From Numenius arquata (Eukaryota > Chordata > Aves > Charadriiformes > Scolopacidae), in contig NC_133578.1 of assembly GCF_964106895.1 (NCBI RefSeq), positions 2,274,501 through 2,338,500 on the forward strand: DNA of 64,000 nt, written 5' to 3'. This document shows, in pieces, positions 31,501 to 43,500 of this stretch. Both the position numbers and the translations under genes were made by a program. Numbering within the stretch: the first letter of the stretch is position 1; each line of letters starts with the position of its first letter. Under the pieces are notes generated by a model. It was not told the DNA's origin and ran no database searches. It saw nothing but the letters and a program-made list of their open reading frames with translations.

Positions 31501-34500
31501 TTTTCCAATTGCAATAAAGCCGTCCTGAATGGCATTTATGAACGTGCTGGCGTGCTTACAAAAAAAAGAAGGGCTACTGATCAGTGGGTACTGGAGAGGC
31601 TCTAGGAGAACAAAAAAAAACACGTTCTGTAAATCTGTTATTTTGCAGTCGACTGGTAAGATAAGCCTTAAAAAAAAAAAAATCAAGTGTATTTATGTGT
31701 ACTCGCAGCACTTAAGATAAAAACAACTTCTGATATCAAAGATGACAACTAACAGTTTTAAATGTTTAAAGCATTTCATGCTAATAGACATCTTTAAATC
31801 CAACAACATTGGTAATTTCAAATTATGTGAAAGTACTTAAAAAAATAATGTAACTAACATACCTAAACTAAGTGCAAGTTTGTTTTGCTTAGCAAAATCT
31901 ACAACTTCTGGTCCCATCAAGAAGTGAAGCAGCATTTCAATCCCCAAAAGCTGAATGGAGGGAATCACCACCATTCCTGCTGGACTAGAAGTCAAGTTCA
32001 TCCTCGGCGTGACTGCATTTGCAAACGGGTAAGGACCTAAAGCCAGAGGAGAAAAATTTACAAATTGTCTCATATTGCACCTGCGATCGAGTGAAAGGGA
32101 AGAGCCAATAGACCAAAATCCCAAAGTCAACATGAGAAGGATGAATCATAGAATAGAGTTGGCTAAGAGGGACCTCGACCAGCCAGACAGGTATCTAGCA
32201 CACACTCCTTTTAAGCAGGGTTCAACGTCACAGTCAAAAACACGTGTTTTGAAAGCATAAATATCTTCCAAAGATGGCAGTCTCAAGCGTCAAACTTCAC
32301 TTTGGCAAAAAAAGTCTCCACAGAGGCTGTGGTTACAGAGCAAGTTACACAGTAGGCTATACACTAGTTATATAGTAACTACTGCTGTGAAAGAGTTTCC
32401 ATTAGAAACTTCTACGCTCAACACAAGTTTAAGTCCGGTGCAAACCTCAGTTATGATCTCACAGAACTAAAATGAACTTCTTTTTTTCTAAAAAAAGGGA
32501 ACAAAGGAAGATCTACACATCTAGGACACCTCCACAACGTACCCAAGGCTTCTATTATAGCAGTCTAGAATGACACAAGCTGTGAGTGCTGGGCTTTCCA
32601 CACAGAGAAGAAAAAGAAGCCGTTCCTTATCTCAGGCACTTAGATGTTAAGCTCAAATAGGTGTGATTTCACATGTAGCTAAAGTATCAGAATTACTGAC
32701 GTATCACAATCACTGGGTCACTGCTCAGGCAGAAATTAAAAATGCTACAGAAATGAGAATGGCATATATAAACGGTTTTTCATGTATGTGCTAAGTTTCC
32801 AACCAATGCTCCCTTGCAAAAGCGAACACAATTCACTAAAACCTGTCCTCACCACAATTTGACCAGAACAATTTTGGAAACTTGAAATACTGACTACAAC
32901 AGCCTAATTTCATCCAATGTAAATCACCACCTCTGAGCTCTCCAATGAACATGCAGAAAAATTACTGTTTTCAATAATAATATACAGCAAAAGAAAAAGC
33001 ATAAACACGTTAAATAGGCCGGATTACTTGCTGCATCCAGAATGGGCTTGTACTTCAGTACCTGATTTCGATGCAGGGGTTGCCAAGGCCAAGCTTTGGT
33101 TGGCTGGTGCCCGCGAGGGAGTTCCTTGCAACGGAGCGGAAGAATCTAAACTTAAAGTACTTTGGATTAACGGTACACAAACCTGCAAGGATACCAAACC
33201 GCAGGGAAAATAGGTATGAGATACAAGCCATAAGCCAAAGAACCACACGCTTCAAACATCATATAGACTGTACTGTTGTTCACAGCATCAATTTCAGTTG
33301 ATGAAACTCGGTTTCAGAGTTTATGAGTACTTCATTTTAAAAATAACAATATTTTTAAGATGCTATTTAAAATATGCACACCAATACACGGATTAGAAAT
33401 GGCTAGATCGAACAAAAACTCCTGTTAGAATGATCCAACTGCACCATATCTAAAACGCTAATTGGTTTTTTTTTTTTCAAGTTTAATTAAATGAAATTCC
33501 CAAGCCCAGTAGAAACATTATGTTCATTCCAGCTATAATGCGCGCAGTAATGAAACACCCGGATCATTTTTCTCTCTATGCATCTTTCTAAATATTCTGT
33601 GATCTTTTCAGCACGTTTTCCTATGGCAGCCTTTCCAAAGCATACACTCGCACAGCAAAAGGACAAAGCAGACCTTACACAACATGCTTGTGTCTACTAT
33701 TGCTGTTCTCTCACTGGAGATTTTCTCACGTGACATGCAAACGTGCTCTCAAATCTTTAGGAACTTTAAAAAGTATATTCCCAAGCGCTCCTGCACACAC
33801 ACCCCCACGGCACACAAATACACAAGTCAGATTTGGTTCCTTAAGACTCTGATTTTAATAATAAACTACAGAAGGACAAAGCAGGTACAGAGTAAGTTAC
33901 AGTAACGGAGAGGGGACTTGGCTTCACACACTCCACACAGGCTAATGATGCCATGGCTATTTTCGGTCGAGTTACCTGTTCAAAGTTTGCAGGCAGCTGA
34001 GGTCCCAGCCTCATGAGCAAATACCACCAGACCTCCAGTTTTGTCAGTGCCAAAGCCTCTGTTCTCACATGGATCGAGCTCAGTGGCTGCATTAGCAATT
34101 TCAGCCTTTTAGCACTGCACAATATATCTTGAAGACCAAGAAAAGTTTAATTTTTAATCAACACAAATCACAGAACAACAAAATAAGGAAAAAATTTAAA
34201 CCATTAGGTTTTTTCCTAATATATTTTAGCTTAAAATTCAATTAACAATTTGCAACACTAAAATACATAGTAAATGCACCAACCTTTCAGTCTATTTTAC
34301 TGCTCTAATTGTTGTCTAGAATGATCCTGGAAATAGTATTTCTTTCCAATACCAAGACTGAAATGAAATCTACTGAATATCAACACAAACAGAAGGGAAT
34401 TCCTTCTTGCTTGCTATGTTAGGGAATCCTATCTGCCACAGTAAGAGAAAAACAAAACACTTGACACATATATATGCATTACCACTGCAAGAGAATAAAT

Positions 34501-37500
34501 GATCTTAAACAGAGCCTTAAATTCTGAGGCCACAAACCATCATTTCCCACTGAAGCAGCAGTAGCTCAGCGTGTCTGGACACAAGTTTTCTTTCAACACT
34601 TGCATAGGCTTGAGCAAAGAACAACTTTTTGCCAGCTCAGCAGCACCAGAACCTGCCCACCTGCAATTCCTAAGAAAATGCTGACAGAGACTGCTCTCCC
34701 CACACTGCAACACGCACAACCAGCACCGATTGTGCCAGGGACTTTATTTTCTGATACAATCAAATTCTTTCTTAATCAATTTATGGGAATCAGATCAGAA
34801 CAAATGACCAGATAGGAAACAAATTAAAATGATAATTTAAGTTAAATTCAGCTCAACTAAGAAATGTCCACATTTAGTTTTCTCTTTGGGACACACACTA
34901 AGGACAAGCACAATCAAAGTTAAAAAAATTCAAAGCCATGTGTTTTGACACAGGCTACACTTAAAAGACTTGCTCAGGTCTCAGTTATACCTTTAAAGCA
35001 ACTTTTTAAACACCTCTAAAATCCTGAAACTTTACTTTTCTCCAATTAACCCACACAGTCCAAAATAAGAGCTACAGAATGTTTTATTCTCTACTTCATT
35101 GCTGTTTGGATCAACTGAAGGATTATAAAACAAAGGTTTGTTAATCTTATTCTATTAAGTTCTCCTAACAGAAAAAAAAAAAAATAAATATTGTTCAAAC
35201 TGTCACTTTTCTTTAAAAAACCCACAGAACTTGAGTTTTACTCATATATATACACACTAGGTACGTATCACAGATATACTATGTCTATATCCAATGGTAT
35301 GTACCATAGTATTGACCGCTATCAGACACACTAGTCTCTTCCACTTCTGTAAAGTGACAGTAGTCAAAACAATTCACGTTAACTTTTTTAAATCTACCTG
35401 GATTTAGAGCAAAATTATCTATTAGACTCTTCCATGCAATGAAGGCTATTTTCTTTACCACTGGTGAGCCACTACGAAATCCCAGTTCCTCCAGTTGCAG
35501 CAACGAGTTGATAAAACTGCCACTACGGTGCAGGGTCTGAGGATAAAGAAGATCCCAATTAAGATATTTATGTTGTTAAAAAATTCCTTCCCTAAAGATT
35601 CATGAGTGTAAAACTTACTGCTCTTCTGCTTACCTTTCCCAGTAATTTGACAAACAGCGGCCATAATTTTAACACGTAAGTCTCATTTTTTGTAGAAAAC
35701 AATTTCTGAAGCTCTGAAATTAATTTCTGCAGACAGAAAGAAACATAATTTCTACAAGAAATACATTCAAAGTATCCTAAGTACTACATACTCATACCGA
35801 TATCTGGAGACACAACCAACGTGGAACCAAGCTCTTTCTAGATTAGAAGGATTTAATTCTGTACCACACAGCATTTGCTGGCAAATCAGTTGAATGTTGC
35901 TACCATCTCACTACCTTCTTAGTTGAAGTTTACAGTTGGTTTCAATCATTGTGATAGTGCCAACCAAAAAATCAAAACCCATTTCCTTAAATACTTGTAG
36001 TCTCTCTAATTGTCAAGTCAAAACACACTGTGACCCTAAATAAACACCTTGTTTGGGGTTTTTTTGTAAACTTACTTCACTTCAGCAGTGAATAAGGCAA
36101 AATAATTTAGCCTACAGTTCTGGAAGTGAAAGGGAACATGAAAAGCTTCATCAAAAAGACCAAGGGGGCTGTTACTGAATAGGGTGAGGAATCTATTAAC
36201 GGAGATAGAAAACGCTGAGGTCCTCAGTGCCTTTCTTGCCTCCACCTTTACCCTCAGGCCTCCAACGTCTGTCTCCCATTACCTTTGCTGGTGGCTACAC
36301 AGGTACCACCCATGGTAGAGAAGAACTGAGTTGAGGACTACAAAAGACACAAATCCATCCAACTCTACATGGTGTATCCAAAAATGCTGAAGGAGAAGGC
36401 TCATGACACAACAAGGCCACACTACTATTTTTTAAGAGGTCACTGTAGAGACTCCCCAGCGTTCAAAACCCAACCAACCAACGGCAAAAAAAAACCCGCA
36501 AAAGAGAGGATCCAGAGAATTACAAGGTAGCCAATCTCAGTCCCTTGCCTGGAAAAATTATGGAGCAAATTCCCTCAGAAGCCATCTCTAGGCACATGGA
36601 AGAACAAGAAGGTCCTTACCAACAGCCAGCATAGTTTCACCATAGGCAAAACCTGCTTTTCCGACTTGACTGGCTTCTATGAGGAAACATCTGGTTTTAC
36701 AGATGCAGGGAGGGCAGATGTTCTCCACCCCAACTTTAGCAACTTTAGACAATCTCTTCCATGTAGATCAGCTGGGGAGATCCAAACTAGTCAGATGACA
36801 AGGTGTGTGGCTGGACTAGCAGGCTCAAAGGCTAGTGTCAGCAGTTCAGAACCCAGTTTATGTGTGTGATTTATGAAGGGTCAACAAGGGCTGAGATGAT
36901 TTAACACCATCAATGACTCAGGGGGACAGAGCTCATGACAGAAGAGCTAGGCTTGTTTATCTTAGGGTGGGAGGATTATAATTGCAGTCCTCCATTACTT
37001 ATAGCTGGATTTAAGGAAGAAGCCAGATGCTTCAGAAAAGTACTGAAAGGACTGGAGGCAACAGACACAAGTTTCAACAAGGCAAATCCTATTTTTACCA
37101 TGAGGGTGATTAAACACTGGACCAAGCTGCCCAGACAGGTTGTAGAGTCTCCATCCTTTAACATATTCAAATCTCAACTGGACACGGCCCTGAGCAACCT
37201 GGCCTTAACTTTGAAGCCAACCTTGTTCTGAATAGGAAGCTGAGCTAGATGATGCAGGTTACTGCCACACCAGGTTTTGCTGATTCTAATTCGGTAAACA
37301 AATTCTCTTAAGAGACAATAAAAGTTTAATGATATTTATGACAAGACAGGTATCTTGTTTTAAAAATTTAAAAACAACAAGCTATTTTCCTGATCAATGA
37401 TCCTTGTCAGAAACATAATTTCTTTTTTATACACTTGTCCTACATTTACATTGCTGTTACAGTGATTTTTCTGCTGAAACTGCAGCCATCAAGAAGCTGC

Positions 37501-40500
37501 TGTCAATGCACAGTAGCTTTTTGCTGCCACTATCTACACTGTAAATAAAATTAAAGCCCCCCCGACCAACCAAGAACACTGATTACTACTCCTGTTGCCT
37601 CTACACAGCTTTTCCACTTACTGTGGTCATTAGGTGCTCAGTGATGGCCGCTACCTCCTGCTGTTTCTGGAGGAGCAGTGGCATGCCCATCTCCAGAGCG
37701 GTGGCACCTCGTAACTGCACCTTGTGAGCCGAATGGACGACCAGAGGAATGATCAGCTTTGCCCACCTCACAGCCTCCTCTCCCATCTGGGCTGGAGTTT
37801 GCTCCATTAAGCTAGATCCAAAAAAGAAATATAGGTATTACAAGTCTCCAACAGACATACTTCTCAGACACTCAAAGATAATCTTAGTATCAGCAATAAA
37901 TGCTCTAATTCAACATATGATTTACAGGAAACCGTTCCAGACAATTTTATTTTTCTAAACAATTGTATTTTGACAGTTCACTTAAAAACACAATTCTGAA
38001 GCATTATTTCAGACAAACCTCTCCAAAAGCAGAATAGACTGACATTTAGTTGTCCTTTCCATTCTGTCACAACTTTCTGGGCAAATGAGCTGAACGGGGA
38101 GCCTGAAGGAAACACACCATCGCTCCCTTATCAAGGAGTGACCAAGTACAAAGTTGGCTTATTAACCATCCCTTGTGTGTTTTTAGTGGTCCAGACCAGC
38201 TCCAACAGGCCTCGTGCGCCGAAAACAATATACGCCTGCTTTTGAAAAACAACCCAAACCCTGAAACAGCACAGGTTTGCACAGACTCAGGGGACACTGG
38301 CCTAGTCGAGTGTTATCTTATCCCTCTGTTCCTGAGCTGTTACAGCACAGTATGACAAACAATTCCATTTCTTTACACCATCACACAGGAAAGCTAACGA
38401 GCTTAGAGAATGCTTAAAAAAGAGTAAAGCTAGAAGCTCAGCACATCTAATAATAAAGAAATTAAATTAATAATAAGTATTAAGACTAAGTAAAGATAAA
38501 TGTGACTATTCAGCACTGCTGACGAAAACAACACATTCCTGGTATTGCTCCTAAAAGGTACCCTCAGCAGTGTTATAAGAAACATTAAAGTAAAATTTGT
38601 AAAACACCACATCGACATTTTTAAATAAAACCCCATACAATGGCTGAGAACTTCTCAACCAGGTAGGTTCTGAAAACAAAAGCTAGAATGTAAGAACATG
38701 ACTTGTGAAGCCCAAATGACACTTTGGAAATGATTCCCAATAAGCCATTAAAAACGAAAGCAGTGAAAGTTTATCTGAATATTGATTACTTTCTGTGTCA
38801 AAATCAATTGTGGTATTATCATTAATGGAATATTTTGCAAATGAAGTGGTTCAGGAGAACCACAGGCAAAGAGACAGAGACAGAGATGGTAGTTCACACC
38901 ACTCCACTCTGCTGTACTGACTGTAACACCACACACTGTGGGGAAAACAGTCTTGAACGTATTGAACCATTCAAAGAGTGTTGAAAAAATTTTCTTTAGA
39001 ATTCTTAGTGCCACTAACACTTTGTTTCAATAGTCTCCCCCAAAAACTAAGCATCTATTTTAACAGAATTGCAGTGCACGTACCGTATAATAACATTTAG
39101 TGCCTCATATTCAACCACCATAGACTGTACATCTCCTTTAGTAAGTATCGTTTCCAGCGTAGAAATGATATTGGACACCTGAGGAAATAAGGACAACATT
39201 AGAGTGAGCACCCAAGTACAACTATTTCCATGAGGAGCCGGAATTATGAAATTTGGGTTCCCAGGACTGTGCCCTGTGTTTGGATTACGCTCGGTCTAGT
39301 TTTAAGGTTAGAGCAAACTGAGCAAGTGTGACCAAACTGGAGGATTAACAGCATTTCTCCCCTGTGCTGCTTCACTGGCATCTAATACAATTGCTCATGT
39401 TGCATCTTCCCCCTCAAGAGAAGCAACGATTCGTTGGCTCTTTTCCCTTTGTAGCTGCCATTAGAATTTTTCCTAATTTTTGGCATTAGCATTTCTAATT
39501 TTTGCCATTAGAGCTTAGGCCCTATACCTGGCTGTCAAATTCAATGGAAAACGATCTTCAGATTTAAAACCTACTAAGTGGAGAGTGACCAAAAGATTGC
39601 ACAAGCCTCATCCCCCTAGGAAATCAGGCCACAGAAAAAAAAAAAGAAAAAGCAAAGAAACTTACCTCTTTTTTAACAATTTCAGAAGGAAACGCCTGCT
39701 TAGAGATCACCCAAAGTGCCCGAGTGCGAGTGTTTTTGTCTGAAGTTTTTACAGCAACACTGTTCACCGTTGAAAGCAAGTCTCGTACTTCAGTTGCTGA
39801 AAACAGAATGCATGGCACTTAAATTCTGTTCATGCAATTCTAATCAGTTTCTTAATCAGCAAGTTTTAGGTCATTTTGGGACCTACATACTCATCGTGAG
39901 ACTTATATGCAATTAGGAAGACAGATGGAGAAGTCCTGTATTCATTTAAAATTCAAAACTAACGATGTCTGATTTCTTACAAATTTGGGCTTTGTAGGTA
40001 AATGATCTCACTAGCAGAGAAACGTAAACTCACATACGCTCCTTTCCTCGATCAAGAGTACACATGCTTTTTGTCCTCTCTCCCTAACTCTTCACTGTTT
40101 TCAGGACTTTATTTCTGAAAAGGACATTCTCTAACAAAACTGTCTGCAATTTATCACCTGGTTAAAAAAAAGTTGTGGGGGAAAGGAAACGGACCACACA
40201 GGCATTATTATAGATGCCTCATTCTCACAGGAAATCGGGCAAAATTTTGCATAACAGGAAAATAAGACACGCTGAAAATTGAGTAGAAGAACTGGAAGAA
40301 TCTATTTCAATAAACAGAATGGCAGTCACATGAAAAAATGCTCTCTGCTCATCCACATGTATGATTTTGCTCTGTCTTGCCCGAGATTAAGTTCCTCTCT
40401 AATAAAGGTCATTCCACAACATTTGCTCAAGAGTATTTAACACTTCTCAGAAGAAAAAGAAAGAATAATTGACAGTATGCTGTTATTTGTTATTACCATT

Positions 40501-43500
40501 TGAAGAGTCACTATAGACTCCAGCAGGATCAAGGCACCACACAACAGCCAATCCACAATACATTTCCTTCTGTGCCCACGAAAGACAACCACACAACCCG
40601 TCTCACACACACAAACGCACAGAGTAGCAGCTTCTGGTTGTGTTACTTCCACTGGATATGCCTGACCCCTAAAACATGTAACAGGTACCTCTGAGGACTT
40701 GGACATTAGCTCTCCCCTATTAACAAAATCCAGTGTTTTTAACCTTCATACATAGCCTCAAGTTCTCAGCAGCAAAAACTTTTGTTAGAGGTATTTAGTG
40801 CTTTCTAGGAATGTAGGCCATATGATTTTGGATAACTTTAAATTATTTTAATAGGAAATATTTACCAGCACAATATTTGGGGCTGGACTAGATGACCTTT
40901 AAAGGTCCCTTCCAACGCAAACCATTTTATGATTTAATGTAACAACCAGGAATCACCAGGTAAAGACTGGAAAACACTGAACAGCACTACACTAACCGCA
41001 CACAAATTCTACAAACAAAAAAAGTGTTCTTCAGTCTTTTTCCACCTGGACATATTTTTTGATTACTTGTTCCACAAAACTAATTACAGTACCTAACTGC
41101 TAAAAAAGCCTTTAGTGAAACTAGAAGTTAGTAAAACTGTAAAAAAAACCACTACAATTTTTTGTACAAGATGGAATTAATCAACTGATCACACTGCTTA
41201 TACTAGAGACAAAACCACTGCACCGCTTGGGAACTGTAAACTTGGTCAAAATTAAAGTATATGCTAACAAAGACATAAAGATACATATATATACACACAT
41301 ACATATATATATACACCCACATACACTATGAGCATCCACACTGAAGTTTGTTTGCTTACCAGATAATGCAGATGTAACACTTGAATTAAAAACACAGAAT
41401 CCTAACGCCTGTAAAGCTGCATTATTTAGCTCTGAGTTTTGACTAGAAATGTGTGCCTGAAAAAAAACATATACATAAAGTCTTAGTTTACAGAAGTAGC
41501 TGTGAGGTATTGTCTCAACACCAACATTTCTGCTCAATGAAGCGAGAGCTGTCAAAAGCAAACACTTGATGAAAAAATGCACACCTGTAGGAAACCCTTC
41601 CTGACTGTATACACTCCAAACCAATAAAACAGTTTGAGGTTCTGAAGACATTTTTGCTCTCTGTAATTTAGACATCTTTACTTTCCCAGGTTGCCCAAAG
41701 AAGTTGTGGATGCCCCATCCCTGGAAGTGTTTAAGGCCGGGTTGGATGGGGCTTTGAGCAACCTGCTCTAGTGGAGGTGTCCCTGCCCATGGCAGGGGGG
41801 TTGGAACTCGATGATCTTTAAGGTCCTTTCCACCTCTAACCATTCTATGATTCTACGAATTAAGTTCTCAACATCCAAAGTTCTTTACTTCTTCACTTGC
41901 CATGTACTACCACTTCACTCTCCAATTGTTTTTAAACATCCAAAACAGAGGGGAAAAAAGATGGCTAAGAACAGTCTTTACATTAATCTTCAAAAAAAAA
42001 AAAATGATATTTACCACATATTCCAATTTCCAGAAGCGTTTCTATAGGCAGAACATATCGTATCTCTTCTGGCTGGAAGATCAGGTTTGACTGCATAACA
42101 CGGCCTGAACATATCCAAGACCTATTTTTCTGTAGTAATTTCTAATAATACGGAAAATATATTTTGCCAACAAACCCTACTGTATGTCATTAGCTTTAAG
42201 TCTTATTAAATGAACTCGAATTCAAGTCTTACAATGGCCACTGACCTTGAGCACTTAAACATAGCTTTGTTCACTGAAGAAAACTGAATGGAAAAGACAT
42301 ACCTTAAACACTTTGCACAGTTTAGGAAAGTGTTTTTTGACATCTGCAGTGAATTCTTTGCCTTCCTCACCCGTCAAGCGGCTTCAAGGAGCAGAAGGAA
42401 AAAAGCAATATTCACAGGTTAAACATGTTATAATTGACATAACTTTAAACTTCTACTCCACAATTCATTGTCTAGTAAAGAACTTGTTTCTTTCCTTACA
42501 AAGCTAAAACACAACACTGAAGAAGCGAAAGAGCAAAAATGCCAGTCACCACAGTTAGTTTGACGTATCAGTAAAAGTCTTAAAGTACACACGTCCTAAT
42601 ATATTGGAAAAAGTTAAGTGACTAATGATCCATTTCGTGTGTTTGTAAAAATCATTATGGGCTTTCACTTTTTATCAACTTTTATAAAAACATTAAGAGT
42701 TAATATGCAAACTCTAAATGACTGCTGAAAGAAAATTTGATAGACTTTCCACAGAAATACATCAGCTTAAACAGCACATTCCTCAAAAGCAGTTCTAGAG
42801 TGCAAGCTCCCCAACTCCAGGAAAATTCTGGTTTGACAACCAGCAGTGATGACTTTGCATATACCTGAAGAACATCCATAGAGAAAAGCTATATAAAACG
42901 TTAACTTATCAGTTTCATACAGCAAAAAACCAACCATACTAAGTGCAATCATCCAGAAGACAACTTGAGGAATCTATTGTTGCTTAATACTACCTTTAAG
43001 TTAGGCTGGGATTTTTTGTCAGTTGCTACTGGAAGCCTGTGAAACGTTCTAGAGAGATCACTATCACTGACATCTAAGCAGCTAGAGCTTTAAAAATTAC
43101 TACAAAACCAAAAGGCAGGAACTCAAGGGAGATACTGATGGAAAGCTACATATATATGTACATATATATATGCCTTTGCATATATATGCTAACAAGTTCG
43201 AAAGAGCTAGGTAACTGCAGAACCTCATGGTTAAGAAGTACCTTCCAGAAAGAAATCAACTAAGACACGATCATTCCAAAACGCGAAAACACTACAGCAA
43301 ACCTAACCTTTCCAATCATATAGGTGACATGCAAGCCTTCTTTCAGTAGGAAAAAAGTTATTATTTCCCACCACCTCCGCAGTTTCCCCAGGGAATGTAA
43401 GAGGAGGCTCTCGGATGAGCAGACGCCCTCCCCCTTCACCCCTCCATGCCGGCACATTTCCCGCTATCTCCAGCCAGCGGCCACGCAGCCCCGAGCCCTG

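Noticed and set aside
32141..32190. Possible CR1 tail in RIF1 intron 10
   Set aside because: Only about 20 bases resemble the CR1 terminus and the remainder does not follow the consensus. Too short to list as an element.
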